From Acidimicrobiia bacterium (GTDB lineage Bacteria > Actinomycetota > Acidimicrobiia > Spongiisociales > JAHEDJ01): a stretch of 35,073 bases of DNA. This document shows, piece after piece, positions 15,644 to 23,376 of this stretch. Location: NCBI GenBank assembly GCA_029210695.1, contig JARGFH010000039.1, positions 1 to 35,073 of the forward strand, read 5' to 3'. The notes beneath the pieces are model-generated. The model made no database searches and was not told the origin of the DNA. It saw nothing but the letters and a program-made list of their open reading frames with translations. The translations under genes and the position numbers were made by a program. How positions within the stretch are numbered: position 1 is the first letter of the stretch; each line of letters begins with the position of its first letter.

Positions 15644-17983
15644 TCACGGCAGGCGCAAAGTCACCGTCGACTCTATGAAGCCTCTGAGATCTGCCTTCGA
15701 CAACCTCATCGGCTTGTAGGTCCAGGTGGAGTACAGCGTCAGCTGGTCCGAGAAGTGCGGGCTGGACGCATCGCCACTCTGACCGGGCGAGATCACGTTC
15801 TGGGCGGTGACGTTGCCGCGCAGATGCACGATCTGGTTGTACGTACCGCGGTTCATCCAGATGGTATCCGGGAGCCCGGGCGTGAGCGGCAGCGGCGCCC
15901 AGTGGATCACCGAGATCGGCTGCTGCCAGAGGCTCATATCGGCCGTGCCGTAGTCGGCGGTCAGACCGTCGAGGGCACCGATCAACGCCCCGGTCACTGC
16001 GGCTCCCGGCGTAGCCCCTTCCAGGTAGTCGTACTGGAGGGGTAGACCGGCGTCTGCTCCCGCCAGCATCCGGTCGATCAGGTTGCCGACGATGAACCGG
16101 TTGCTGATACCGGCCACCTCGTCAAACACTCCGTCGGCCAGCGCCAACCACCAGGCGTTGAAGATGGCCCCGAAGGGATCGTCGTAGTACCCGTTATGGT
16201 CGAGGTCGACCTGCAAGTGATCCCATCCGGCCAGATCATCCACAACACCGGCGAGGCGAGCATCGGCCGAGGTGTCGACCAGAGCCAGGAGCTCATCGAG
16301 GTAGGTGGTGACGAACACCGAATTCGCCGCCCCGGTCGGGGTGTCGGTGGTCCAACCTCCGGTCCGGTTGATCGCCTCCACGGTCTCGACGGTGGCCGAT
16401 CGAGGCTCCAGCTCCCGCAGCTCGGCCAGGAACGTGTTGACCCGGTGAGCCGGCCCCCACATCCAGAAGTCGGCCGTCGAGTTCTCCCATCCCGGTGCGG
16501 GCTTGTTGTTCCAGCTCGCCAGATAACCCTGTTCGGGGTTGCGGGAATGCGGGTTCTCCGAAAACGGCAGGATGCCCTGCCACTCCGCTTCACCTGTTCC
16601 CGGGAGCGGGAAGAACCGGCTGAACCCATCGGCGCGCACCGGGATGTGCCCGATGTGCCAGTAGGCGATGTTGCCGGTCCGGTCGGCGTAGAGCACGTTG
16701 AAGTTGTAGGCCACGTCGTCGAGGGCTGCTTCGAACTCCCGGATGTTTCCGGCCCGGCCGAGGCTGCCCCACGCTTCGAGCGATTGCATCTCCTTGCCGT
16801 AGGTGACGTTCTTGAACGAAAGTGCGGTCGCCCCGTCGGATCCGAGGATCGGTCCGTGCACGCTAGTGCACAGCGTTTCGGTGTGGGTTCCGACGAAGGC
16901 CACTCCGATTTGCTCGTCTCGGCACTCGAGATCATGCCAGGCGCCCTCGAACCAGTACTGGCTCGGGTCGGAGGGGTTGAGCACCTCGACGTAGATGTCG
17001 CTGTTGTCGCTGCCACCCGAGGTCAAGGTCCAGGCATAGCCGTTGCCCACCCCGATCGGAACGAGAGGAAAGCCGGCGATCGTCATGCCGGTCACATCGA
17101 AACCCGCACCGTGCAGACCGACCTCGTGGTTGATCTGGGGGGTGCCGTACCCCATTTGGGGACCGCCCAACAGCAGTGCGGCCCCGTCGGCCGACAACCG
17201 CGGCGCAATGACCAGCGCGTTCGAAGCCCAGCCGTCGCCGGGGAGGTTGGCGTTGTCCCAGGCGGCACCGGGCATGCTCGCCACCGCAGCCGAGGTGGGC
17301 AGTTCCGCAGGCGGCCCACCGGCGCGCCGACCCTTCGGGCCGATGGCGCCGTCGGCCGGCACGGTGGTGGGAGCGTCGGGATCGTCGAGCCAGAACAGAT
17401 CACCGAACACGGTCCCGGCATCGACGGGCCCGAGGGCTGCTACGAGGGCGTCCCAGGAGGCGGCGTTGGTGAGCTCGTCCGATCCGAACCAGCCGAACTG
17501 ACTGCCGAGCAGCATGAAGACGGCGACCGAGTCGTCGACAGTCCACGGACGGGGCGGGCCGACCAACCCATACTGGGCCGGCAGATTGCCTTCGGCGATA
17601 CGGGCGTTGATACCGTCGGCATAGCCGGTCAGCATTGTCTTGAGATCATCAGAGGCGCCTGCGAAGGCGGCAGACCGCCGTTCGGCAGGACCGAACATCC
17701 GTCTTGCGTCGATGTCACCGTCCAGTACCGCCGGGCCGAACAGTTCCGCCAGCGTTCCGGTGGCGGACCGCCGAAGGATCTCCGCCTGCCAGAGGCGGTC
17801 GTCGGCGGCCACATACCCCATCCCGAAGAACAGCGCTTCCAGGCTGCCAGCGTAGAGGTGAGGGACGCCGTATTCGTCCCGGTGGATGGTGACGGTGTCT
17901 GGCCCCTTGGGGGCGGCTGCCGCCGGGATGATGAGCGTCCCGACCAGTAGCACGGACAACAACAAGACGAGCGAACGTCTCAT
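15644..17983 (-). CDS. Exported penicillin G acylase-type Ntn-hydrolase
   Basis: A 779-residue precursor of the penicillin acylase family, which hydrolyses amides such as beta-lactam side chains or acyl-homoserine lactones after self-cleavage into two chains. The start has GGAGG before the ATG at 17983 and a signal peptide ending near residue 24. DRLWQAEILRRSATG is the usual alpha-chain motif. DGWASNALVIAP holds Ser254, the likely N-terminal nucleophile of the beta chain, followed by GGPQMGYGTPQINHEVGLHG, close to the Escherichia coli enzyme at the same place. GILPFSENPHSRNPEQGYLA and VISPGQSG are also conserved. The natural substrate is unknown. A hairpin at 15607-15639 ends the transcript. 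Confidence 0.92.
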   Translation of the reverse strand: MRRSLVLLLSVLLVGTLIIPAAAAPKGPDTVTIHRDEYGVPHLYAGSLEALFFGMGYVAADDRLWQAEILRRSATGTLAELFGPAVLDGDIDARRMFGPAERRSAAFAGASDDLKTMLTGYADGINARIAEGNLPAQYGLVGPPRPWTVDDSVAVFMLLGSQFGWFGSDELTNAASWDALVAALGPVDAGTVFGDLFWLDDPDAPTTVPADGAIGPKGRRAGGPPAELPTSAAVASMPGAAWDNANLPGDGWASNALVIAPRLSADGAALLLGGPQMGYGTPQINHEVGLHGAGFDVTGMTIAGFPLVPIGVGNGYAWTLTSGGSDNSDIYVEVLNPSDPSQYWFEGAWHDLECRDEQIGVAFVGTHTETLCTSVHGPILGSDGATALSFKNVTYGKEMQSLEAWGSLGRAGNIREFEAALDDVAYNFNVLYADRTGNIAYWHIGHIPVRADGFSRFFPLPGTGEAEWQGILPFSENPHSRNPEQGYLASWNNKPAPGWENSTADFWMWGPAHRVNTFLAELRELEPRSATVETVEAINRTGGWTTDTPTGAANSVFVTTYLDELLALVDTSADARLAGVVDDLAGWDHLQVDLDHNGYYDDPFGAIFNAWWLALADGVFDEVAGISNRFIVGNLIDRMLAGADAGLPLQYDYLEGATPGAAVTGALIGALDGLTADYGTADMSLWQQPISVIHWAPLPLTPGLPDTIWMNRGTYNQIVHLRGNVTAQNVISPGQSGDASSPHFSDQLTLYSTWTYKPMRLSKADLRGFIESTVTLRLP

Positions 17984-18119
17984 GGCCTTCTCCTCCCTGT
18001 TCGTCTTTCGAAACCTACCCCCATGGCTGCCCCGGTGACGGCGAGGAAGCCGTTCGGTGTGAGACGCAGGGCCACCATCATCGTCCATCGAGGTGCGGGA
18101 GCCGTTCGGCGCGGGTGCT

Positions 18120-18263
18120 TCACTTCCTGGGCGGATCCCAGACATCCAGACCGTTCAAAATGCCGATGACTATCGTGACCAGAAAGATCACCATCGCCGA
18201 TCGGAATAGGAGCCGCGCAGGCTGACCACCGTTGCCGTCGATCCGGCGAGTTTGTCCGCCCAC
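18120..18263 (-). CDS. Putative small membrane protein (47 aa)
   Basis: A short frame beginning with GTG encodes a polar N-terminus (GGQTRRIDGNGGQPARLLFR), one hydrophobic segment (MVIFLVTIVIGILNGLDVW) and the tail DPPRK. The positive residues before the hydrophobic segment fit a single membrane span with the N-terminus inside. No clear ribosome binding site is visible and I do not recognise the family; an internal ATG at the start of the hydrophobic segment is an alternative start. It lies between the acylase gene and cysE on the same strand. Confidence 0.4.
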   Translation of the reverse strand: MGGQTRRIDGNGGQPARLLFRSAMVIFLVTIVIGILNGLDVWDPPRK

Positions 18264-18434
18264 CCTGTGAGTAGGACGCCGGCCATGTGAGCCCCACGCA
18301 CCGGCGATTCGCGCTGGCCCGCTCTAAGCGGTCGGAAGGGTGGCGCCACCGCCACGTTTCAGATGTGCGAAGCCGGCACAATCGACCTGGTCGAACAGAG
18401 CCACGGTCAACCGGCAGCGGCCGGCTTTTGAGTC

Positions 18435-19139
18435 TCAGATGCCGGCACCGCCGAGGTAGGTTTCCGTTCCGTTGCCGGGCACCGAGAGCATTGCGTCGTT
18501 GACGATCGACTCGAGGTCGCTGACCCGGTCGACCAGGACTTCGATCACTCGCACATCGTGATCTCCCTTGCTCTCGGCCAGGTTGACCCGGTGTTCGTCG
18601 TGGTGCTCGCGGTCGAGCACCCGGCCGGCCACCCCGACCACGGTGGCCCCGGGGGGAACGTCGCGGACCACGATCGCTCCGGCGCCGATCTTCGCTCCGG
18701 CACCGACGGTGACCGCGCCCAGCACTTTGGCTCCCGCGCCGACCACGACGCCGTCGCATAGGGTCGGATGCCGCTTCGTCTTTTCGAGGCTCGTCCCGCC
18801 GAGGGTCACTCCCTGGTAGAGCATCACGTCGTCGCCGATTTCGGTCGTCTCGCCGATGACCACCCCCATCCCGTGATCGATGATGAACCGCCGGCCGATG
18901 GTGGCGCCCGGGTGGATCTCGATCCCGGTGACCGCTCGATTCACGTGGCTCAACAGCCGGGCCCAGAATCGGAAGTTGTGTCTCCACAGCCGGTGGGCGA
19001 TGCGGTGCAGCCAGACGGCGTGCAGGCCCGGATAGCTGAACAGCACCTCCGGCACCGTCCGAGCGGCCGGATCGCGTTCGAACATCGCCCCGACGTCCTC
19101 GCGCAACCGGGTCATGATCCCGGGGCCGGCCGCGGTCAT
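18435..19139 (-). CDS. cysE: Serine O-acetyltransferase
   Basis: This 234-residue enzyme acetylates serine with acetyl-CoA to O-acetylserine, the substrate of CysK. Residues 1-60 form the helical N-domain; the left-handed beta-helix of hexapeptide repeats follows, with [30 protein letters not shown] and the loop [15 protein letters not shown] typical of CysE. The ATG overlaps the stop of cysK by four bases (ATGA), so the two are translationally coupled. The C-terminal tail after the helix is longer than in short CysE forms and ends in GGAGI; a terminal Ile is the residue that lets CysE tails bind in the CysK active site. Expression presumably follows the leader peptide before cysK. Confidence 0.95.
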   Translation of the reverse strand: MTAAGPGIMTRLREDVGAMFERDPAARTVPEVLFSYPGLHAVWLHRIAHRLWRHNFRFWARLLSHVNRAVTGIEIHPGATIGRRFIIDHGMGVVIGETTEIGDDVMLYQGVTLGGTSLEKTKRHPTLCDGVVVGAGAKVLGAVTVGAGAKIGAGAIVVRDVPPGATVVGVAGRVLDREHHDEHRVNLAESKGDHDVRVIEVLVDRVSDLESIVNDAMLSVPGNGTETYLGGAGI

Positions 19140-20074
19140 CGGCCCACTCCTTCGAACAGGGCCGTTGAGAGGTAGCGCTCGGCCGCATCCGGCAGCACCA
19201 CGACGATCAGTCTCCCTTCGCTCCCGGGACGGGCGGCCACCTCGAGCGCCGCCTTCAAGGCGGCCCCTCCTGAGATGCCGGTGATGATGCCTTCAGTGCG
19301 GGCGAGCCGGCGGGAGGTCTCGAAGGCGTCCTCGTTCGACACCCGCACGACCTCGTCGATGATCTCCGTGTTGAGCACGACGGGCACGAACCCTGCGCCG
19401 ATCCCCTGGATCTTGTGCGGGCCCGGCGCCCCTCCGGATAGCACCGGCGAGTCGTCCGGTTCTACGGCCACCATCCGGACCGACGGCTTGCGTTCCTTCA
19501 GGGTCTCGCCGACCCCGGTGATCGTTCCCCCGGTGCCAACCCCGGCGACGACCACATCGACCTCGCCGTCGGTGTCCGTCCAGATCTCTTCGGCAGTCGT
19601 ACGCCGGTGAATGTCGGGGTTGGCGGGATTGGCGAACTGCTGGAGGATCACCGACCCGGGTATTTCGTCCCGGATCGACTCCGCCCTGGTGATCGCTCCA
19701 TTCATTCCCTGGTCGCCGGGGGTGAGGACCAGTTCCGCTCCGAGGAAAGCCAGCAGGCTGCGGCGTTCAACACTCATCGTGTCGGGCATGGTGAGGACCA
19801 GTCGATAGCCCTTGGCGGCCGAGGCGAAGGCGAGCGCAATCCCCGTATTACCCGAGGTCGGCTCGACCAGGGTCGTTTGGCCCGGAGTGATGCGGCCCTC
19901 GGCCTCCGCCACTTCGATCATGTTGACCCCGATGCGGTCTTTGACACTGGAGAGCGGATTGAACGATTCGAGTTTGACGACGACCCGGCCGCCGCCCGCC
20001 GGCGCCAGCCGTTGGAGTTCGATCAGGGGTGTGCGGCCGACGGTTTCTGTGATGTTTGAGTAGATGGCTGCCAT
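19136..20074 (-). CDS. cysK: Cysteine synthase A (O-acetylserine sulfhydrylase)
   Basis: This 312-residue PLP enzyme makes cysteine from O-acetylserine and sulfide in the cytoplasm. Lys45 in SSVKDR is the Schiff-base lysine; [13 protein letters not shown] binds the substrate carboxylate; [14 protein letters not shown] binds the PLP phosphate. Length and motifs match the CysK/CysM family and no key residue is missing. GGGAGG lies seven bases before the ATG. cysE follows with a four-base overlap. The transcript has a leader of about 140 bases with a polycysteine peptide and a hairpin, so control by cysteine supply is likely. Confidence 0.95.
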   Translation of the reverse strand: MAAIYSNITETVGRTPLIELQRLAPAGGGRVVVKLESFNPLSSVKDRIGVNMIEVAEAEGRITPGQTTLVEPTSGNTGIALAFASAAKGYRLVLTMPDTMSVERRSLLAFLGAELVLTPGDQGMNGAITRAESIRDEIPGSVILQQFANPANPDIHRRTTAEEIWTDTDGEVDVVVAGVGTGGTITGVGETLKERKPSVRMVAVEPDDSPVLSGGAPGPHKIQGIGAGFVPVVLNTEIIDEVVRVSNEDAFETSRRLARTEGIITGISGGAALKAALEVAARPGSEGRLIVVVLPDAAERYLSTALFEGVGR

Positions 20075-20094
20075 GAGGTTCCTCCCAAATTGAG

Positions 20095-20119
20095 AACGGC
20101 CCGTCTATTGCGGGCCGTT
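20095..20119 (-). promoter_or_regulatory. Leader hairpin before cysK (candidate attenuator)
   Basis: On the minus strand AACGGCCCG pairs with CGGGCCGTT, a 9-bp stem with a 7-base loop. It lies 24 bases after the leader-peptide stop and about 20 bases before the cysK start, next to the GGGAGG ribosome binding site. It could act as a terminator (followed by TTCTCAATTT) or control access to the ribosome binding site. Confidence 0.6.
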
Positions 20120-20143
20120 TAGTGGTGAGTCAGATCGGTCGGC

Positions 20144-20212
20144 TCAACATATTTCGCCCGCGGGGAAACCAACCGGGCAACAGCAGCAGCGGAAGGTCTG
20201 GGCGGACGACAT
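20144..20212 (-). CDS. Polycysteine leader peptide (22 aa) upstream of cysK
   Basis: A short frame on the cysK strand begins with ATG, encodes MSSAQTFR, then four consecutive Cys codons (TGC TGC TGT TGC at 20188-20177), and ends with a further Cys codon and TGA. Consecutive Cys codons in a short upstream ORF are the mark of the cysteine-responsive attenuation peptides described in mycobacteria: when charged tRNA-Cys is scarce, ribosomes stall there and change the leader fold. The stop lies 70 bases before the cysK start, with a hairpin between them. An extended -10 box ten bases upstream suggests a leaderless or nearly leaderless message. Confidence 0.82.
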   Translation of the reverse strand: MSSAQTFRCCCCPVGFPAGEIC

Positions 20213-20222
20213 CAGGGAAGTC

Positions 20223-20228
20223 ACGCTA
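20223..20228 (-). promoter_or_regulatory. Extended -10 box of the cysK-cysE transcript
   Basis: The minus strand reads TGCTAGCGT, that is TGn followed by TAGCGT (TAnnnT). The predicted transcription start is within about four bases of the leader-peptide ATG. No good -35 element was found. Confidence 0.5.
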
Positions 20229-20290
20229 GCACGGCAGTGTGGGCATCGGCCAGGAAGATTTCTCTAGCGGGCGATAGCAGAGGGTACGTC

Positions 20291-20662
20291 TCAGAACCTA
20301 GCCACCGCATACCGGGCAAACACCGGATCGCCGGTGACCACTGCCAGGTCCTCGACTTGGGCTTGGGCTATCAGCATCCGATCGAATGGATCCCGATGGT
20401 GCGGCGGAAGCTGCCCGACGGCTTCGGCGTGGGCGACGGTGATCGGCAACTGCTCGAGCTCACTCGAGATCAAGGCGGACACCAGATCGTCGGGAGCGTC
20501 CAGTTCGCCGAGTGCCTTCTTGATAGAGATTTCCCAGGCAGTGGCGGCGCTCACACAAACGATATTGGCCGGGTCGGCGATTGCGGCGCGGTGTTCGACG
20601 GAGAGCGCCGGATCATCGGACAGCCACCACAACAGGATGTGTGTGTCGAGCAGTAGCTTCAC
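20291..20662 (-). CDS. vapC: VapC-type PIN-domain toxin
   Basis: This 123-residue PIN-domain ribonuclease is the toxin of a type II module. LLLDTHILLWWL supplies the first acidic residue, TAWEISIKKALG the conserved Glu, and HRDPFDRMLIAQA with VVTGD the remaining metal-binding acids, so the active site looks complete. The ATG overlaps the antitoxin stop by four bases. Such toxins usually cut tRNA or rRNA; the target here is unknown. This sub-type, with a Phd-like partner, is widespread in actinobacteria and cyanobacteria. Confidence 0.92.
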   Translation of the reverse strand: MKLLLDTHILLWWLSDDPALSVEHRAAIADPANIVCVSAATAWEISIKKALGELDAPDDLVSALISSELEQLPITVAHAEAVGQLPPHHRDPFDRMLIAQAQVEDLAVVTGDPVFARYAVARF

Positions 20663-20889
20663 TCGCCGTCCTCAAAGGTGGCGATGACTTCATCGGGCGT
20701 GGTGTCGAAGTCGGCCGCGATTCGCACTCGCCCCTTCCACACCCCGGGCACCCTGGCGGTCTGCGTCTCGCGGAACGGGACGAGTTTGGCCATCGGCACT
20801 CCCGACCTGGTGATGATGATCTCTTCACCGGCCGCAGCCCGTTGCACGAGTTTCGAGAAGTGCGTCTTGGCCTCGTGGATGTTGGGCAT
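20659..20889 (-). CDS. Phd/YefM-family antitoxin paired with VapC
   Basis: The 76-residue protein starts with IHEAKTHFSKLVQRAAAGEE and continues IITRSGVPMAKLVPF, the standard Phd/YefM DNA-binding domain; the C-terminal third should bind and block the PIN toxin. The start MPNIHEAKTHF at 20889 is chosen because it matches the usual beginning of the family; an in-frame ATG further upstream lies beyond the palindrome. A perfect 16-bp palindrome directly before it is the likely operator for autoregulation. Confidence 0.88.
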   Translation of the reverse strand: MPNIHEAKTHFSKLVQRAAAGEEIIITRSGVPMAKLVPFRETQTARVPGVWKGRVRIAADFDTTPDEVIATFEDGE

Positions 20890-20893
20890 GATC

Positions 20894-20909
20894 GGACTAA
20901 GCTTAGTCC
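20894..20909. promoter_or_regulatory. Operator palindrome of the Phd/VapC module
   Basis: GGACTAAGCTTAGTCC is a perfect 16-bp palindrome ending four bases before the antitoxin ATG. It contains TAAGCT, which fits a -10 box (TAnnnT) on the minus strand, so bound antitoxin would cover the promoter of a near-leaderless message. Confidence 0.65.
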
Positions 20910-21251
20910 ACTTCATCACACTTCTCACTCCAGCTCTCGCGCCTCGGGTTCGGATTCCTAGCCCCTCGACTGCACTTATGCGGACCGGTCGGTTCGCGTT
21001 CATCGAAGTAGCCCGAAGCGAAGACAGGCGACGCGCAGGGCAGGTCAGTCACGCCTCACAACCTATGTCAGATCGAGGTATCCACCAAAGCTGGTTTTCG
21101 CGACCTTGTCGGCCCGCCAAAACCACCTCACTGCTGGCCGGCCCATTGCCGTACCGTTCCTGGGACGGCCGCCAAGAGCACCTATGCGCTGCAGGGGCCA
21201 TCCCTTGACCAACCTCTCGACTGCTGCATTGCGTTCCGGTATGCTGTTTGC
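20910..21251. other. Gap between divergent toxin-antitoxin modules
   Basis: No gene is recognised in these 342 bases. The right end holds a likely -10 box TATGCT (21240-21245), six bases before the ATG of the next gene, which suggests a leaderless transcript. The open frames present lack ribosome binding sites and family patterns. Confidence 0.45.
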
Positions 21252-21500
21252 ATGACACAGCTGGTTACGAGAGTCGACGAACGACTCGTCTTCCTCATCG
21301 ATGAACTCGTGAAGCAGGGCATCGTCGAGTCTCGCTCCGACGCCGTCCGACGCGGGCTCAAAGCGCTGATCGACGAGACACGGCGCAGTCGAACGGCCCA
21401 AGCGATCATCCGTGGTTACCAAGACCATCCCCAGCAGGAAGATGAAGTCGGGTGGGCCGATCAATCCACCATCTTCATGATTAGCGAGGAGTCGTGGTAA
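21252..21500 (+). CDS. Ribbon-helix-helix (CopG-like) antitoxin
   Basis: The 82-residue protein has VTRVDERLVFLIDELVKQG and ESRSDAVRRGLKALIDE, the ribbon and two helices of the RHH fold, which bind DNA as a dimer. The acidic C-terminal tail would wrap the toxin. Its stop overlaps the start of the MazF gene by seven bases. The -10 box six bases upstream and the absence of a ribosome binding site indicate leaderless translation. It is probably both antitoxin and autorepressor. Confidence 0.88.
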   Translation: MTQLVTRVDERLVFLIDELVKQGIVESRSDAVRRGLKALIDETRRSRTAQAIIRGYQDHPQQEDEVGWADQSTIFMISEESW

Positions 21501-21805
21501 CGCCCGCCCAGGGTGACATCTGGTGGGCCGAAGCCGAAGACAAGCGCCGGCCGGTGCTGATCGTCACGCGAACCGAGGCGATACCCGTCCTGCGCTGGAT
21601 CGTGGTTGCCCCGGTCACGCGGACCATCCGCGGGATTCCGACCGAGATCACTCTCGACGCCGACAACGGCCTGCCCGTCTCCTGTGTCGCCGCCTTCGAC
21701 AACCTCCAGCCGATCCGTAAGACGTTTCTCACCGAGCAAGTCGGTTCACTCGACCTGCGTCGGGCTGAGATCTGCAGGGCGTTGGCCGCCTTTTCGGACT
21801 GCTGA
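21494..21805 (+). CDS. mazF: MazF/PemK-type endoribonuclease toxin
   Basis: This 103-residue toxin of the MazF/PemK family cuts single-stranded mRNA at short motifs. QGDIWWAEAEDKRRPVLIVTR is the conserved N-terminal strand pair with the catalytic Arg, and VAPVTRTIRGIPTEI and SCVAAFDNLQPI complete the SH3-like barrel. The GTG start lies within the last codons of the antitoxin gene, and GAGG is just upstream, so the pair is coupled. The cleavage motif cannot be told from sequence. Confidence 0.92.
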   Translation: MVTPAQGDIWWAEAEDKRRPVLIVTRTEAIPVLRWIVVAPVTRTIRGIPTEITLDADNGLPVSCVAAFDNLQPIRKTFLTEQVGSLDLRRAEICRALAAFSDC

Positions 21806-21858
21806 CCCAGTCGGACCTCATCCAGTTGGGCCGGCAACGTCTCGATCCCCGGGAAACA

Positions 21859-22122
21859 CTATTGGGGCCGATACACGTCCCCCCGATGTTGCACGCGATG
21901 GATGAGGACTATCTGATCGTGCTCGAAGATCTCGTAGATGATGCGGTAGTCGCCGCGGCGGGCTGAATGAAGGCCTTCGAGTTCTCCGACCAGGGGTTTC
22001 TCGAGTCGTTGCTGGTTCTGCGCAAGTGGCCCGAAGATGGATGTCAGGGCCGCATCGCGTACCTTTGTCGGCAGACGGTTGAGATGCCGCAGACCCTCGG
22101 GCGTGATCTCAACCTCGTACAC
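21859..22122 (-). CDS. ParE/RelE-family toxin
   Basis: The 87-residue protein has the ParE/RelE fold: YEVEITPEGLRHLNRLP at the start, then LEGLHSARRGDYRIIYEI and a C-terminal strand with IHRVQHRGDVYR. These match RelE-type ribosome-dependent mRNA interferases, including the C-terminal basic strand with His and Arg residues; ParE gyrase poisons share the fold. It begins with GTG and lies ten bases downstream of its antitoxin gene on the same strand. Confidence 0.88.
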   Translation of the reverse strand: MYEVEITPEGLRHLNRLPTKVRDAALTSIFGPLAQNQQRLEKPLVGELEGLHSARRGDYRIIYEIFEHDQIVLIHRVQHRGDVYRPQ

Positions 22123-22132
22123 CGGCAGGCCC

Positions 22133-22387
22133 TCAGACGTGATCGCGCAGGCGGAATCGCTTGCCTTCGCCGGCTTCGGCCCGTGAACGACGCAGAGAAT
22201 CCATCAAGGCGTCATCCTTGAGAATGTCGAGGGACACCTCGAGAGACTCGAGGTCGTCGGGGCTCATCAGAACGAATGAGGGTCGACCGTTGCGAGTCAC
22301 CAGGATGCGGTCGTGTTGAACCTCGACTCGATCGGCGATTTCGGACAAGTGGGCCTTGACCTCCGAGAACGGCAACGTATCGCTCAT
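22133..22387 (-). CDS. Phd/YefM-family antitoxin paired with the ParE/RelE toxin
   Basis: An 84-residue antitoxin with LPFSEVKAHLSEIADRV and ILVTRNGRPSFVLMSPDDLESL, the YefM-type DNA-binding domain, followed by a helix ending in basic residues for toxin binding. The ATG at 22387 lies close behind a good promoter with an inverted repeat in its spacer, so the complex probably represses its own gene. It shares the fold but little sequence with the other Phd antitoxin in this window. Confidence 0.88.
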   Translation of the reverse strand: MSDTLPFSEVKAHLSEIADRVEVQHDRILVTRNGRPSFVLMSPDDLESLEVSLDILKDDALMDSLRRSRAEAGEGKRFRLRDHV

Positions 22388-22393
22388 AACCCC

Positions 22394-22421
22394 ACTATAG
22401 GTCAGAATCTTGACCAATCAA
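22394..22421 (-). promoter_or_regulatory. Promoter and operator of the Phd/ParE module
   Basis: On the minus strand TTGATT (22421-22416), a 16-base spacer and TATAGT (22399-22394) form a good -35/-10 pair. The spacer is itself an inverted repeat, GGTCA and TGACC separated by six bases (22400-22415), placed for repression by the antitoxin. Confidence 0.65.
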
Positions 22422-22467
22422 GACCTCCTTTCAACAGCGCGCCCTGCCGGGAGTCGCAGAGCACCAC

Positions 22468-22971
22468 CTACGCCCGGAATGTTCCCGGTCGGGGTTGCTT
22501 CTCCATTCCGGCGTGACCCTCAGCCCAGGGAAAACGCCCCTCTTCATCGGTATAGCTCAGCTGGAGCACCGGCACCGAGAACTCATCCGGCCGCCGGTAG
22601 AAGGCGTTGGCGCTGAAGACGATATCGCCCGGGTTGGGGACGACCTCAGGGATGACCCGGCGGTCCCATCCTTCGATCTCGACCTCTAGGCCCGGCAGCA
22701 ACGACTCCCCGGAGCGCACCCGTTCGCCGAGTGAGTTGAGAACGGTGACGGCCGACTCGGGCGAGACCCCGAAGAGCAGCAGTTCCGGATGATTCATCCC
22801 GAAGAGACCCACCGTGTAGGCGAAGGGCGGCCCGTCGTCGGGCGGGCATGGGCATCCCGGCCGCGAGCAGGTGTCGCCTCCTACGTATTCGATATACCAG
22901 CCGCACCGGCGGACGACACCGGTGATGTGGGCTTCCCGCTGATCGAGCCAGGCTTCGACGGAGGCTTCCAT
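22468..22971 (-). CDS. DUF4262 domain protein
   Basis: This 167-residue protein matches the DUF4262 pattern: FAYTVGLFGMNHPELLLFG in the middle and a C-terminal part ending LQLSYTDEEGRFPWAEGH. The function of the family is unknown. A Cys-rich stretch (CSRPGCPCPPDDG, near residue 35-48) precedes the core and could bind metal. The ATG at 22971 follows GAGGG. It sits between toxin-antitoxin modules but shows no toxin or antitoxin features itself. Confidence 0.75.
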   Translation of the reverse strand: MEASVEAWLDQREAHITGVVRRCGWYIEYVGGDTCSRPGCPCPPDDGPPFAYTVGLFGMNHPELLLFGVSPESAVTVLNSLGERVRSGESLLPGLEVEIEGWDRRVIPEVVPNPGDIVFSANAFYRRPDEFSVPVLQLSYTDEEGRFPWAEGHAGMEKQPRPGTFRA

Positions 22972-23160
22972 GTTTCCCTCTCTCGTTCGGATGTTGCGAA
23001 CGTATCTCCCCACAGGGACAGAAACACAGGATGGCGCTCGACGTGGGTCGATTGAGGATTCATCTCCATTGCGGCTCGCCGATTCATGATCGGATTCGTA
23101 GACCCTCGTGGAAACCGCAGTCGCTTGGCCAGACCTCGAAGCGCAGGACCCTTCGCCCGT

Positions 23161-23376
23161 TCAGGAGCCGTAGAGTGCCGGCCTGTATCGGGGCTTCGGG
23201 ATATCTCGACCCGTCTCGGCAGCCGCCTTCAGCCATGCGGCCTTCGCTTCCATAACGCCGGCCAAAGCGGTCTCTGGGGTTGGCCCGAAGGCCGAGCAGG
23301 AGGGGAGATCGGGAATGTCGGCTATGTAGCCGCCGTCTTCCTCGCTGAAGAACACATTGATGTGGTAGTCGCTCAT
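23161..23376 (-). CDS. hicB: HicB-family antitoxin, copy 1
   Basis: A 71-residue HicB protein with the partial RNase-H-like fold: YHINVFFSEEDGGYIADIPDLPSCSAFG, then PETALAGVMEAKAAWLKAA. It lacks the C-terminal DNA-binding domain of longer HicB proteins, so repression by it alone is doubtful. The start overlaps the end of hicA by four bases. A 283-bp segment containing this gene is duplicated at 29955-30237. Confidence 0.9.
   Translation of the reverse strand: MSDYHINVFFSEEDGGYIADIPDLPSCSAFGPTPETALAGVMEAKAAWLKAAAETGRDIPKPRYRPALYGS

Noticed and set aside
16196-17950. A 584-codon open frame on the plus strand
   Set aside because: It is antisense to the penicillin-acylase-type gene, whose signal peptide and conserved motifs are unambiguous.
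20945-20975. A tRNA T-loop-like string (GGTTCGGATTCC)
   Set aside because: The flanking bases do not form the T-arm stem, and no acceptor or anticodon arm can be drawn on either strand.
21063-21464. A 133-codon minus-strand frame overlapping the RHH antitoxin gene
   Set aside because: It lacks a ribosome binding site and runs antisense to a clear RHH antitoxin coupled to mazF.
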